Shown: piece after piece, positions 1 through 9,225 of the stretch
How positions within the stretch are numbered: position 1 is the first letter of the stretch
How the letters are laid out: each line of letters opens with the position of its first letter
Assembly: GCF_020966755.1 (NCBI RefSeq)
Contig: NZ_JAJKFT010000010.1
Location: 1,824,720 to 1,888,719 of the forward strand
Length of the DNA: 64,000 nt
Direction of reading: 5' to 3'
Source: Blastopirellula sediminis
GTDB lineage: Bacteria > Planctomycetota > Planctomycetia > Pirellulales > Pirellulaceae
Translations under genes and position numbers: made by a program
The notes under the pieces: model-generated
What the model saw: only the letters and a program-made list of their open reading frames with translations
The model's database searches: none
Told to the model about the DNA's origin: nothing

Positions 1-2
1 CG

Positions 3-347
3 TTATTGGACGACCTCAAGCAGCGCGGCCTGCTGGAGAATACGATGGTCATCACGTTGTCTGAATTCGGCAGAACGCCCAAGATTAACGCGAGTCTGGG
101 GCGTGATCACTTTGCCAGCGCTTGGAGTTGTTCGCTCTCGGGCTGCGGGATCAACGGCGGAACAGTCTACGGTGCTACCGACGAGGATGGTCAGACCGTG
201 AAGGATGGCGAGGTCGACGCCGGCGATTTGTTCGCCACGATCTATCAAGCGCTCGGCATCGACCCGCATACGGAGTACCACGTCGGTTCTCGTCCGATTC
301 CACTGGTTCATGAAAAAGCGTCGGTCGTGACGGACGTGCTCGCATGA
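3..347 (+). CDS. DUF1501 family protein, C-terminal fragment (cut by window start)
   Basis: The reading frame is open from the first bases of the window, so only the last ~114 residues are present. They contain the family's C-terminal signature, LSEFGRTPK followed by the GRDHF motif and a GGTVYGATDEDG stretch, matching the end of the other DUF1501 proteins in this window. DUF1501 proteins are related to the alkaline phosphatase/sulfatase fold and are usually Tat-exported in planctomycetes; their substrate is unknown. The partner PSD1 gene probably lies upstream outside the window. The WD40 gene follows 47 nt downstream on the same strand, so the two are probably co-transcribed. The family call is firm; the function is not known. 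Confidence 0.85.
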   Translation, partial: LLDDLKQRGLLENTMVITLSEFGRTPKINASLGRDHFASAWSCSLSGCGINGGTVYGATDEDGQTVKDGEVDAGDLFATIYQALGIDPHTEYHVGSRPIPLVHEKASVVTDVLA

Positions 348-394
348 CGCTGGGACAAGACGATTTTCCAAGAGATCTCTTCTAGGCAAGACGC

Positions 395-1387
395 ATGACA
401 GCCCATCCTGAAAATCTGAAATTGATCAAGGAGATTTCGCGCCCCGATATTTTGTTCAGCGTTGCTGCGCTGAACGAAACGAAAGTCTTCGTGGGAAGCT
501 CGGATAGCAAAATCCATCGACTCAATACCCAAGAGGACAAAGCCGAGCCGAGCGAACTTTCCGGGCATACGAGTTACGTCACGGGATTGGAGCTTGTCGG
601 CGATCAACTTGTCTCCGCAGCCTACGACGGAAAACTGAAATGGTGGGACCTGGAAAACAAGGCTGAGATCCGCAGCGTTGATGCGCATGCAAAATGGATT
701 CGCCGCACCGCGTTATCCCACGATGGTAAGCAGTTGGCCACGGTGTCCGACGATATGGTCTGCCGCGTTTGGGATGCCGTCAATGGAAACTGTCTGCATG
801 AATTGAAAGGGCACCAAGCAGTCACGCCCAATCATTTTCCATCCATGCTGTATTGCTGCGCCTTCAGTCAGGACGATCGCTTGTTAGCGACAGCGGACAA
901 GATTGGTCACGTGGTTGTTTGGGATCTTCAGTCTGGCAAAGAAGTCAAAACCATCGAAACGCCCGACATGTATACCTGGGACCCCAAGGCTCGTATTCAT
1001 TCGATTGGCGGGGTACGAAGCGTGGCGTTTTCTCCCGATGGAAAGCAATTGGTCATCGGCGGCATGGGGCATGTCGGGAATATCGATCACCTCGGTGGGA
1101 AGTCTCTCATCGAAGTCTTTGACTGGGAAAAAGGGGAGCGACTGCATCAATTGGCGGACGATTCCTACAAAGGGCTTACCGAGCGACTAGTGTTCCATCC
1201 CAACGGAGAGTGGTTTATCGCCGCAGGTGGAGACCATGCCGGGTTCGTTAAATGCATCGACGCGAACACGGGCAAGACGATTGTCGATAGTAAAGCGTCG
1301 ACGCATGTGCATGATATTCGACTGGATGACCAGCAAGGGATGCTGGTTGCCGTCGGCCACGGCAAGCTCTCGCTCTGGCAACTCTAG
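395..1387 (+). CDS. WD40 repeat protein
   Basis: This 330-residue protein is built almost wholly of WD40 beta-propeller blades. At least five blades show GH/WD-type ends, for example LKWWDLENK, CRVWDAVNG and HVVVWDLQSG, and it closes with KLSLWQL. There is no signal peptide or membrane segment, so it is predicted to be cytoplasmic, unlike its exported neighbours. The ATG lies 47 nt after the DUF1501 stop, which suggests one operon. WD40 proteins act as interaction scaffolds, and WD40 domains also occur fused to PSD1 cytochromes in planctomycetes. A scaffold or regulatory role for the adjacent PSD1/DUF1501 system is therefore inferred, but no specific partner can be read from the sequence. Confidence 0.85.
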   Translation: MTAHPENLKLIKEISRPDILFSVAALNETKVFVGSSDSKIHRLNTQEDKAEPSELSGHTSYVTGLELVGDQLVSAAYDGKLKWWDLENKAEIRSVDAHAKWIRRTALSHDGKQLATVSDDMVCRVWDAVNGNCLHELKGHQAVTPNHFPSMLYCCAFSQDDRLLATADKIGHVVVWDLQSGKEVKTIETPDMYTWDPKARIHSIGGVRSVAFSPDGKQLVIGGMGHVGNIDHLGGKSLIEVFDWEKGERLHQLADDSYKGLTERLVFHPNGEWFIAAGGDHAGFVKCIDANTGKTIVDSKASTHVHDIRLDDQQGMLVAVGHGKLSLWQL

Positions 1388-1505
1388 GTCGTCGCTGCTC
1401 AAGCTATTCCCTTGGATCCGTTGATCAAGCGGATTTGGCCCTTCGACTCTCACCATTTCGTGTGCGAAAATATTGATTCTTGTCACTCTACTCTGGGGTA
1501 GAGGT

Positions 1506-2258
1506 TCACTGAACGAATCGCTTGCGCCATGCAGCGGGAGTTAGACCGGTCACCTCGCGAAATCGTTTGGTGAAATGGCTCTGGTCGGTGAAGCCGACAT
1601 CTACGGCGATCTCGGCCAGTTTGCGTGACGTCGTGGAAAGCAGACGCTGAGCGGCCTGAATCCGGACCGTTTGCAAGTACCCGGTCGGAGTGACTCGCAG
1701 CAACTGCTGAAAGCGACGATTGAAGTGGGTGGAGGATAGCCCGGCGATGGCGGCCATATCGGTCACAGAGATCGGTTCGGCGTAATGTTGTTCGACGTAT
1801 CTCGCTACCGGAAGCAGTTCCTGCAAATATCGCGACAGTTCCTCCTGCTGCTCAATCCGGTACATTGCCCCCGCAATGCCGATCACTTCGCCGCTCGCAT
1901 CAAACAGCGGCGCTTTGGTGCAAACGTACCAGCGCGGCATGGTGCGGCGATATAGAACTTGCCAGACCTGTCCTGGCAACGGTTGGCGACTGGCCATCAC
2001 TCGACGGTCCTCGCTGATGTAGGCTTCCGCCAAAAGCGGCGGATGGAAATCGTAGTCGGACTTCCCAAGTGCCTGCGTTTCGTCGTCCAATCCGTGATTT
2101 TCCAGGAATTGCCGGTTCACTGTCACAAACCGACTCTCCGTGTCTTTCGCGTAGAAATACGTTTGCGGCAGGTATTTGAACAGCGATATCACCGATTCCG
2201 CCATCGGATTGCGGGCAAAAAATGCGGCCTTAAAGGCGGTGGGGGAAGAATTGCTCAT
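1506..2258 (-). CDS. AraC-family transcriptional regulator with N-terminal PAS domain
   Basis: This 250-residue protein has an N-terminal PAS-like sensor (about residues 20-135; core around YFYAKDTESRFVTVNRQFL). A C-terminal AraC/XylS double helix-turn-helix (about residues 150-250) includes AAIAGLSSTHFNRRFQQLL and the family signature IAVDVGFTDQSHFTKRF. It is transcribed divergently from the PSD1-DUF1501 pair, with 124 nt between the two start codons. Local regulation of that pair is the simplest inference. The PAS domain replaces the cupin or sugar-binding domain usual in AraC regulators, so the signal is likely a small aromatic or redox ligand, or a cofactor. No ligand can be named. It converges with the WD40 gene across a 118-nt gap without an obvious terminator. 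Confidence 0.88.
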   Translation of the reverse strand: MSNSSPTAFKAAFFARNPMAESVISLFKYLPQTYFYAKDTESRFVTVNRQFLENHGLDDETQALGKSDYDFHPPLLAEAYISEDRRVMASRQPLPGQVWQVLYRRTMPRWYVCTKAPLFDASGEVIGIAGAMYRIEQQEELSRYLQELLPVARYVEQHYAEPISVTDMAAIAGLSSTHFNRRFQQLLRVTPTGYLQTVRIQAAQRLLSTTSRKLAEIAVDVGFTDQSHFTKRFREVTGLTPAAWRKRFVQ

Positions 2259-2382
2259 GGTCTAATTGTACCAAGGGGGCAACTTGACGTCCAAGACAGT
2301 GTGCAAGCCTTGGCGTAAAGTTGGTGTAAGTCGCCGTACTCTGGCGCCCGCCGTGAGTATTCGCTCCGAAAGGAAACTCGTT

Positions 2383-5300
2383 GTGTCGTATCGGTTGAGC
2401 TTGACGGTCTTGCTAGTCGTCGCCATGTGCGCCATGGCGAGTGCGTCAGCACATGCCGATGACGTCTCCTTTTCTCGCGAGGTGTTGCCAGTCCTTTCTG
2501 ATCGCTGTTTCCACTGCCATGGGCCGGATGAGACGCATCGAGAGGCGGACCTGCGTCTCGATCTTGAATTGGAAGCAAAGCAAGATCGCGGCGGATATGC
2601 AGCCGTATCCCCCAACAGTCTGGAGGAGAGCGAACTTTGGCGCCGAATTATATCCAACGACGAAGCTGAGTTGATGCCGCCTCCGGACTCGCATCGCAAA
2701 CCGCTTAGTGAGAAGGAACGCGAAGCGATTCGTCGCTGGATTCTCAATGGCGCGAAGTGGGGCAAGCACTGGTCGTTTGAAAAACTGCAGCGTCCCGAGG
2801 TTCCTAAGCAAGATACGCATCCCATCGACGCGTTTGTTCTCCAGCGCTTACAGGAAGAAGGCTTAGAATTTTCTCCACCAGCCGAAGCCCAGACATTGCT
2901 GCGCCGCCTATCGTTTGATCTCACCGGACTCGCGCCGACACCTGAGCAGTTGGCTTCACTCAATAGTTATCCGAATGGCGAAGTGAATTGGTCGTCGGTA
3001 ACCGAAAACATGCTCGCCTCGCCGCATCACGCCGAACGCATGGCGATGTGGTGGCTCGACGCGGCCAGGTACTCGGACTCCGACGGATTTCAACAAGACT
3101 CCGATCGGCAGAATTGGCCCTGGCGCGATTGGGTGATCCAGCAATTCGCGCAGAACCGACCATACGACGAGTTCACCCGTGAGCAGTTCGCCGGCGACCT
3201 GTTGCCCGACGCGACGGACGAGACGCGACTTGCCACCACCTTCCACCGCAACCATATGAGCAACGGAGAAGGGGGGCGGGATCCGGAAGAGTCTCGCATC
3301 GACTACGTCATCGATCGCGTGAACACCACCGGCACGGTCTGGCTTGGACTGACGCTTGGTTGCGTCCAATGCCATTCGCACAAATTCGATCCGATCACGC
3401 AGCACGAGTACTATTCGCTCTTCGCGTTCTTTGACAGCATCGATGAGACCGGCGGTGCGGGTGGAAAGGCAAACCCGTTCGTCCAGTACGCCTCGCCGCT
3501 GGTTGCCGACCGCGTGACCGAGCAGCAGGCCTATTCCGATCGGTGCGAGCAACAGGTACGGGAAGAGCGAAAACGGGCCGACCAGCGCTTCAATCGCTGG
3601 TTGGAGGCGTTTGTTGCAGCGCCGCCAAGCGACTACAAGGTTTGGTACAACCCTGCGCCAGAGGTTTCCAGCGCGGAGGGGACCGAGTTTTCTATTGATG
3701 CGGATCAGATCGTTCAGACGATCGGCCCGATCCCTTTCCAGGACGATTACCGCATCGTTTTTCGGGCGCCGGAAAACATGTCGCGCATCACCGGATTCAA
3801 AATCGAAGTCTTCCCGCACGAGTCGCACGAAAATGGGAAATACGCTCGCAATGGCAACGGAGAGTTTACGTTGACCAACGTGCTGGCGATGGGACGCGCC
3901 GAAGGAAGTCCGTCGGAGCGGCAAATTGAGTTAAGCCAGGCCGTCGCCAGTCACAATGCGGACGCCAAACGCAAGTCCGCTTGGGACGCAGGGAGGTACG
4001 ATAGCATTGTCAAGACGCTGAACGACGATGCCCGTGACGGCTGGACAACGGAGGGTATCGAAGCGATCGAGCCACGCGTGGGCCTGTTTCAACTTGCTGA
4101 GCCGTGGGAAGCCAAGCCCGGCGATCAGTTCATCATTGTCCTGCGTCATCGTTCCACGCACGGCAACGCCAGTATCGGTCGATTTCGACTCTCCCTCACC
4201 AGCGAACTGGGGCAAGTCGTGACCCAATTGGACGCGGCCTCGCCGATCATGGAATTGATGGAGAGTCTCGCCGCAGATCCAGGCAAGCCGATCGACGGCG
4301 GACTCCGCAAGCGGCTGTTAGACCAGTATTTGCTGGCAGATGACGTCTATCAAAAGGTCCGCGATCGTGCGGCGGCTGCGGTCGACGAATTAAATCGATT
4401 GAAGAACGAGACCAAGCCACGCAGAGTGATGGTCCTCGCCGAACGCGATACGCCGCGAAACACCTATATCCTTGAACGCGGCGTGTGGGACGCCAAGGGC
4501 GAGCAGGTTGAACGCGGATTTATCTCGCATATCTTTGAAGTGCCTAAGCCAGAAGAAGGCAAGACGCTCTCACGTCTGGATCTGGCCGACTGGATCCTCG
4601 ACAAAGAGAACCCGCTGACCGCACGCGTCACGGTCAACCACCTGTGGCAGCTGATGTTTGGACAGGGCCTGGTTCGCACGCCCGAAGACTTTGGGCTCCA
4701 GGGTGAGTTGCCGACGCACCCCGAGCTGCTCGACTGGCTGGCGATCGAACTGATCGAAAGCGGCTGGGACCTGCGGCATATCCTTCGGTTGATCGTTACC
4801 AGCAAGACGTACCGTCAGAGTAGTGGCGTCACCAAGCCGTTGCTTGAGAAGGATCCGGAAAACCGGCTACTGGCCCGGGCGCCACGTTTCCGTCTTCCCG
4901 CCTGGATGATTCGCGACAATGCGTTGCATGTTTCGGGGTTACTAAATAATGCCGTTGGTGGTCCGCCTGCCAAGCCGTATCAGCCCGAAGGCGTTTGGGC
5001 GGAGATCACGATGGGCCGATTCCGTTATAGCCCCAGCGTCGGGCCCGAACAGTACCGGCGGACCGTCTATGCGTTCTGGCGCCGAACGCTCGCGCCGACC
5101 TTCCTGTTCGACAGTGCGCAGCGTCGCCTCTGCGAGGTCGGCGTGCGTCGAACCAATACGCCGATGCACGCCCTGACGCTGATGAACGATACCACGATGC
5201 TTGAGGCGTCTCGTGCGCTGGCGGATATCGCCGTTGAGCGCCGATCCAATAAAGATTCCATCGAACAAACGCTGAATGACCTCTCGATGCGAGTGCTTTC

Positions 5301-5511
5301 GCGCAAATTGAATCGAACCGAGCAGGCTGCGCTCGAATCGGTTCTGGTGAACGCTAAGCAGCATTATGAATCTCACGCCCAGGACGCGGCGCGATTCATC
5401 GACGTCGGGTTGCGAGAGACGGCAAAGCAACAGGACGCCGTGTCGACCGCGGCTTGGATGATCGTATCGAGCACGCTCTTAAACCTCGACGAGGCGATAA
5501 CCCGTGAGTGA
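2383..5511 (+). CDS. PSD1-type planctomycetal cytochrome (PSCyt1-DUF1549-DUF1553)
   Basis: The GTG at 2383 was chosen because AGGAAA lies six bases upstream and the product then starts with a clean Sec signal peptide ending near ASAHA; the frame is also open further upstream. The 1042-residue protein has a c-type haem motif CFHCH (C42, C45, H46) in a PSCyt1 domain. DUF1549 follows, beginning near HPIDAFVLQRL and containing a second CxxCH, CVQCHSHKFDP. A beta-rich insertion lies at about residues 415-610. DUF1553 comes last, with NPLTARVTVNHLWQLMFGQG. Such proteins are predicted periplasmic or paryphoplasmic redox enzymes of unknown substrate. The stop overlaps the DUF1501 start by 8 nt, indicating translational coupling. 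Confidence 0.9.
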   Translation: MSYRLSLTVLLVVAMCAMASASAHADDVSFSREVLPVLSDRCFHCHGPDETHREADLRLDLELEAKQDRGGYAAVSPNSLEESELWRRIISNDEAELMPPPDSHRKPLSEKEREAIRRWILNGAKWGKHWSFEKLQRPEVPKQDTHPIDAFVLQRLQEEGLEFSPPAEAQTLLRRLSFDLTGLAPTPEQLASLNSYPNGEVNWSSVTENMLASPHHAERMAMWWLDAARYSDSDGFQQDSDRQNWPWRDWVIQQFAQNRPYDEFTREQFAGDLLPDATDETRLATTFHRNHMSNGEGGRDPEESRIDYVIDRVNTTGTVWLGLTLGCVQCHSHKFDPITQHEYYSLFAFFDSIDETGGAGGKANPFVQYASPLVADRVTEQQAYSDRCEQQVREERKRADQRFNRWLEAFVAAPPSDYKVWYNPAPEVSSAEGTEFSIDADQIVQTIGPIPFQDDYRIVFRAPENMSRITGFKIEVFPHESHENGKYARNGNGEFTLTNVLAMGRAEGSPSERQIELSQAVASHNADAKRKSAWDAGRYDSIVKTLNDDARDGWTTEGIEAIEPRVGLFQLAEPWEAKPGDQFIIVLRHRSTHGNASIGRFRLSLTSELGQVVTQLDAASPIMELMESLAADPGKPIDGGLRKRLLDQYLLADDVYQKVRDRAAAAVDELNRLKNETKPRRVMVLAERDTPRNTYILERGVWDAKGEQVERGFISHIFEVPKPEEGKTLSRLDLADWILDKENPLTARVTVNHLWQLMFGQGLVRTPEDFGLQGELPTHPELLDWLAIELIESGWDLRHILRLIVTSKTYRQSSGVTKPLLEKDPENRLLARAPRFRLPAWMIRDNALHVSGLLNNAVGGPPAKPYQPEGVWAEITMGRFRYSPSVGPEQYRRTVYAFWRRTLAPTFLFDSAQRRLCEVGVRRTNTPMHALTLMNDTTMLEASRALADIAVERRSNKDSIEQTLNDLSMRVLSRKLNRTEQAALESVLVNAKQHYESHAQDAARFIDVGLRETAKQQDAVSTAAWMIVSSTLLNLDEAITRE

Positions 5512-6931
5512 CCCAATTTTTAAACTTGGACGGCGTGACTTCCTGAAGCAAGTCGGGTTGAACCTTGGGGCCCTGTCTTTAGCCGCGCTGCTCCGTGACG
5601 AAGCGACTGCATCTGAGCAGGCGGCCGGGCTTCCGCATTTTACTCCCAAAGCGAAACGGGTGATCTTCTTGACCCAGTCCGGCGGGCCGTCGCAGATCGA
5701 GTTGTTCGACCACAAGCCCGAACTGCCGAAGCTAGCGGGGACCGAGCTTCCGCCCAGCGTCCGGATGGGCCAGCGTCTGACGGGGATGACGAAAGATCAG
5801 AAACAACTGATTCTGCCCCCGATTACCAAGTTCCAGCGGCACGGAAATAGCGGGACCATGCTGGGCGAATGGCTACCGCATCTCGGTTCGATCGCCGACG
5901 ACATCTGCATCGTCCGGTCGATGGTGACTGACCAGATTAACCATGCCCCGGCAATGACCAAGTTTCTAACGGGTCACCAATTGCCGGGACGGCCGAGTTT
6001 TGGCTGTTGGGCGAGCTACGGCTTAGGGAGCATGAACAGTAACCTTCCCGACTACGTCGTGCTATTGTCCAAGATGAAGCGCGGCAGCGACCAGCCGCTT
6101 TACGACCATTATTGGGGAAGCGGCTTTTTGCCCTCCAAGCATCAAGGGGTAAAGCTTCGTAGCTCCAAAGATCCGGTGCTCTACCTCAACGATCCCGCTG
6201 GATTTCCTCGCACGCTTCGCCGTGACATGATCGACGGCCTATCTACTATTAATCGCGAGCGATACCAGCAGACGCTCGATCCCGAGATCGAGACTCGGAT
6301 CGAACAATACGAGATGGCGTTCCGGATGCAGGCGAGCATCCCAGAGCTAAACGACCTCAGCGACGAGCCGGATGAGACTTTCGAGTTGTACGGTCCTGAC
6401 TCTCGCCGGCCTGGTAGTTATGCCGCCAACTGCATCCTTGCGCGGCGTATGGCCGAACGCGGCGTCCGCTTCATCCAGCTCTTCCACCCAGACTGGGATC
6501 ATCACTCGAGGCTAAAGTCGTGGTGCGTCTCCCGTTGTTTGGATACGGACCAGCCCAGCGCAGCTTTAATCAAAGACCTTCAGCGACGTGGCCTGTTAGA
6601 AGACACGCTGGTGATCTGGGGTGGAGAGTTCGGTCGCGGCGTCGCTGGCCAAGGGGACTGGAAGTCCCCGCTTGCCGGCCGCGACCACCACCCGCGATGC
6701 TTCTCGATTTGGATGGCCGGCGCGGGGATCAAACCCGGCTTCACCTATGGCGCGACCGACGACTTCAGCTACAACGTCGCGGAAAACCCTGTTCACGTCC
6801 GCGACCTGCATGCGACGGCGCTGCATCTGTTGGGAATTGATCACGAACGCTTTACCCACCGCTATCAAGGCCTGGACTTTAAGCTCACTGGCGTCGAGCC
6901 CGCCAAGGTCGTAGAAGACATCATCTCTTGA
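5504..6931 (+). CDS. DUF1501 family protein, Tat-exported partner of PSD1
   Basis: This 475-residue protein starts at a GTG inside the end of the preceding PSD1 gene. A Tat signal with the twin-arginine motif GRRDFLKQ is followed by a hydrophobic stretch. The body shows the family landmarks: RVIFLTQSGGPSQIELFDHK near residue 55, CIVRSMVTDQINHA, and near the C-terminus VIWGGEFGR with GRDHHPR and a YGATDDFSYN stretch. The fold is phosphatase/sulfatase-like and the conserved Asp/His residues are likely metal ligands. Export of a folded metalloprotein by Tat beside a Sec-exported cytochrome suggests that the two meet outside the cytoplasm. The substrate is unknown. Confidence 0.9.
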   Translation: MSDPIFKLGRRDFLKQVGLNLGALSLAALLRDEATASEQAAGLPHFTPKAKRVIFLTQSGGPSQIELFDHKPELPKLAGTELPPSVRMGQRLTGMTKDQKQLILPPITKFQRHGNSGTMLGEWLPHLGSIADDICIVRSMVTDQINHAPAMTKFLTGHQLPGRPSFGCWASYGLGSMNSNLPDYVVLLSKMKRGSDQPLYDHYWGSGFLPSKHQGVKLRSSKDPVLYLNDPAGFPRTLRRDMIDGLSTINRERYQQTLDPEIETRIEQYEMAFRMQASIPELNDLSDEPDETFELYGPDSRRPGSYAANCILARRMAERGVRFIQLFHPDWDHHSRLKSWCVSRCLDTDQPSAALIKDLQRRGLLEDTLVIWGGEFGRGVAGQGDWKSPLAGRDHHPRCFSIWMAGAGIKPGFTYGATDDFSYNVAENPVHVRDLHATALHLLGIDHERFTHRYQGLDFKLTGVEPAKVVEDIIS

Positions 6932-7284
6932 AGCCATCGCACGCAAGTCGACGTCGAGCGTTGAGCTTGGATAGGTTGATACAACTGCGCTCTTCGAGAA
7001 GCAAGATATCTTTATCGCAGTGGTACTAGTCCTCATGTCGTCCCCGCGCGTGGGCAACTGTACGCTCGCCGGCGTTTGACGAAGATTTTCTGGTCAACAG
7101 TGACAGGTCGTTCTCTAGCCGAAGTGTTTTCCACTACCGTCATGCGATCTCTCGGCGCTCAATGAATGCTTTCCGATGAAACTTATAAATGTTCCGACAA
7201 GAAAAAACTTTCGTGAACAGGTGCTGTCGTAAATCGCTTTACCTTAGTCGGCTGCGAAAATCGTGTGCGTCGTAATCGACCGCT
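6932..7284. other. Intergenic region without a recognised gene
   Basis: This stretch lies between the DUF1501 stop and the tmRNA-like sequence at 7285. I see no convincing reading frame, RNA gene or hairpin terminator directly after the DUF1501 gene. Base composition is more AT-rich than the genes around it, especially near 7140-7260. Because a strong hairpin terminator follows at 7304 with no gene directly before it, a short transcript such as a small RNA ending there is possible. I cannot identify one. Confidence 0.5.
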
Positions 7285-7300
7285 TCCCGCCGCCTCCACT
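7285..7300 (+). repeat. tmRNA-3'-end-like direct repeat, left copy (possible att site)
   Basis: The sequence TCCCGCCGCCTCCACT matches 15 of 16 positions with 16315-16330 in the same orientation. It resembles the conserved 3' end of bacterial tmRNA genes, which commonly end in TTCCCGCCGCCTCCACCA or similar. The 3' end of ssrA is a known integration site for genomic islands. Both copies are followed at once by a strong hairpin. The rest of a tmRNA is not visible upstream, so this would be a target-derived fragment. The attachment-site reading is inference. Confidence 0.45.
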
Positions 7301-7303
7301 TAG

Positions 7304-7339
7304 CCCACCTTGGCCGTTACGCCAAGGTGGGTTTTTCTT
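7304..7339 (+). terminator. Rho-independent terminator (11-bp perfect stem)
   Basis: The stem CCCACCTTGGC at 7304-7314 pairs perfectly with 7321-7331 across the 6-nt loop CGTTAC. The T-rich tail TTTTTCTTT follows on the plus strand. This is a textbook intrinsic terminator. No protein gene ends close by (the nearest stop is at 6931), so it may end a read-through transcript or an unrecognised short RNA, or it may have travelled with the tmRNA-like 3' sequence directly before it. Confidence 0.85.
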
Positions 7340-7785
7340 TTGGATTGCGTCTCAATGGTAGGCAGAGCAATCGCGTTAGAATCACCATGTGTCTGATATT
7401 GCGTCTGGGTTCGCGGCCGCAGAGATCGTCTCAAATAATTAGACAAACGGCTGACGCTTAATTCCCCGATGGTGTCGCGCAGGCTAACAGTCGTGTCGTT
7501 CTCAGCGACATCGTGACGATACCGAATCGCTGATCTGCTGTAGTTCCCGGTTTCTTCAACTGCGAAGTCGGCGAAATTCCTTTCTTTGCGCGATATCGGT
7601 CTCGTAAATACTCGTGGCTTCGAGGGTCGGCCATCTTTTCGCGTCAAATTCACCGCGCATGGCTAGTTAATCAGAGAAGTGGCATGTGAATTGCGATTTA
7701 AGCACTATTCGCACTTCAATTCGCAACCTGAACGTAATCAACGTCCCCCCCCAATCCGTAGCAAGAGCAGAAAGAGATTCACCTG
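7340..7785. other. Upstream region of the iron-uptake operon
   Basis: These ~450 nt separate the terminator from the first gene of the cassette and must hold its promoter. I found no Fur-box-like palindrome, cobalamin riboswitch core or other named RNA. Around 7685-7730 there is a partly symmetrical AT-rich stretch, GTGAATTGCG with a later TTCGCACTTCAATTCGC, which could be an operator. A run of eight C residues (7745-7752) lies just upstream of the first start codon. The 117-codon minus-strand frame here looks non-coding. Confidence 0.4.
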
Positions 7786-8772
7786 ATGAAGGGGAATTCA
7801 TCCACTCCACGAACGAATCGTTACGCTGGCTTTACTCTCGTAGAACTTCTGGTTGTGATCGCCATTATTGGCGTGTTGATTGCATTGCTCTTGCCGGCAG
7901 TGCAACAAGCGCGTGAAGCGGCGCGACGTATGCAGTGCACGAACAATCTGAAGCAAATCGGATTGGCGCTGCACAATTATCACGACACGTTTGGAAAGTT
8001 TCCCTGCTACGAGTATCTCGATCTCAACAACTGGGCCGGGTACGAGTACAAATCGGGGTGGGTGAGCAACATCCTGCCTTATCTTGAAGAAGGAAACCTC
8101 CAAGGGCAGTACGACTTCGACTATACCTGGATGCACGCGAACAACGCGAATGTCGTCACCCGGCGATTGCCGGCGTTTGAGTGTCCCTCAACTCCTGGTG
8201 GTACAGGACTGATCGACACCGATAACTTTGCGGCGGAATACACCAGCATCAACTCAACGGTCAAAGGTTGGTCGGCCGACTACGCAGGGAACAGCGGACA
8301 GCGAGCCACGCTATTGCTTCCTAATTTGCAAACGGCCGATGGTCGAAAAGGCTTTTTCGTCCGGGCCTACCCGGTTCGTCCGCAGGGCTTCCGTGATATT
8401 ACCGATGGGACGACGCACACGATCGCCGTGTGGGAATCGGCCGGTCGCGACAAGGTCTATTTGTTCGGCAGCTTGTGGACAGAGACAGACGGCACTCCCA
8501 TCAAGGTATCGCCTGACAACTGCGCCTGGGCCTCCGGCAACTCGTACTTTATGCAGTCATGGAGCCGTGACGGAACCGCTAACGCCGGATCCTATGTCGT
8601 CAACGCAACCAACAAGAATTCTCAGCCGTATTCCTTTCATCCCGGCGGCGTCAATGTCCTGGCGGTGGACGGCTCGGTTCACTTTGTGGCCGAGACGATT
8701 AAGAGCCTGACCTACCTCGCGTTGGTCACGCCGGCGCAGGGGGAAGTGATTGAATCGGAAGGGGCCTTCTAG
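7786..8772 (+). CDS. DUF1559 family pseudopilin-like protein (H-X9-DG)
   Basis: This 328-residue protein has a type IV prepilin N-terminus, GFTLVELLVVIAIIGVLIAL, immediately after a short basic leader. It would be processed by a prepilin peptidase and methylated on the Phe. The family-specific AREAARRMQCTNNLKQIGLA follows. The planctomycetal C-terminal signature H-X9-DG is present as HPGGVNVLAVDGS near residue 286. DUF1559 proteins are highly amplified in planctomycetes and are thought to form surface or trans-envelope fibres; their exact role is unresolved. Here the stop codon abuts the GTG of a small lipoprotein, followed by a siderophore transporter, so a role in binding or moving iron complexes at the cell surface is a context-based inference. 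Confidence 0.92.
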   Translation: MKGNSSTPRTNRYAGFTLVELLVVIAIIGVLIALLLPAVQQAREAARRMQCTNNLKQIGLALHNYHDTFGKFPCYEYLDLNNWAGYEYKSGWVSNILPYLEEGNLQGQYDFDYTWMHANNANVVTRRLPAFECPSTPGGTGLIDTDNFAAEYTSINSTVKGWSADYAGNSGQRATLLLPNLQTADGRKGFFVRAYPVRPQGFRDITDGTTHTIAVWESAGRDKVYLFGSLWTETDGTPIKVSPDNCAWASGNSYFMQSWSRDGTANAGSYVVNATNKNSQPYSFHPGGVNVLAVDGSVHFVAETIKSLTYLALVTPAQGEVIESEGAF

Positions 8773-9225
8773 GTGCGAAGCGTTATGCAAAACCTCGGCA
8801 GTGTCGTCGTTCTGTTTCTGTTGAGCGCAATGGTTGTCGGTTGCAGTGAGGGTTCGGGCGTTGCCGTTCATCCAACGTCTGGAACTCTCGCAATCAATGG
8901 GGAACCGGCACGTGGCGCGATTGTCGCTTTGCATCCGCTGCAAGGCGACATCGACCAACGGGGGACGATTCCGGCCGGGAAAGTTAAAGAGGATGGCACG
9001 TTCGTCGTTTCGACGTTTGGAATCGAAGACGGCGCTCCGGAGGGAGAATTTGGCGTAACTGTTTTTTGGCCGCAGTTTCCGGGAAAGGATGATCCCGGCG
9101 AAGATCGTCTGCGGGGTAAATTCGCGCTGCCGACGACTCCTGCGACGATGGTGACGATCACAAAAGGGGAAAACAAGCTGGCTCCTTTGGATCTAAAGGC
9201 GTCAAACATGCTGCGAGGGGAGTGA
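8773..9225 (+). CDS. Small lipoprotein with carboxypeptidase-regulatory-like domain
   Basis: The GTG start directly follows the stop of the DUF1559 gene. The 150-residue product has a lipoprotein signal peptide ending in the lipobox VVGC (Cys24). The mature part contains a beta-sandwich stretch, with SGTLAINGEPARGAIVALHP and a KVKEDGTFVVSTFG turn, typical of the carboxypeptidase regulatory-like proteins that accompany DUF1559 genes in planctomycetes. It is predicted to be anchored by lipid in a membrane, facing the periplasm. Its stop overlaps the start of the next gene (GTGA overlap), so its synthesis is linked both to the pseudopilin before it and to the siderophore-binding protein after it. 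The molecular function is unknown. Confidence 0.85.
   Translation: MRSVMQNLGSVVVLFLLSAMVVGCSEGSGVAVHPTSGTLAINGEPARGAIVALHPLQGDIDQRGTIPAGKVKEDGTFVVSTFGIEDGAPEGEFGVTVFWPQFPGKDDPGEDRLRGKFALPTTPATMVTITKGENKLAPLDLKASNMLRGE

Noticed and set aside
7300-7653. A 117-codon minus-strand frame in the gap before the iron operon
   Set aside because: No recognisable domain, weak ribosome-binding site, and it runs through the perfect hairpin terminator at 7304.
7340-7785. Cobalamin riboswitch or Fur box upstream of the siderophore-type operon
   Set aside because: I looked for the B12-box core and a GATAAT-type palindrome and found neither, so iron regulation is not supported by a visible site.
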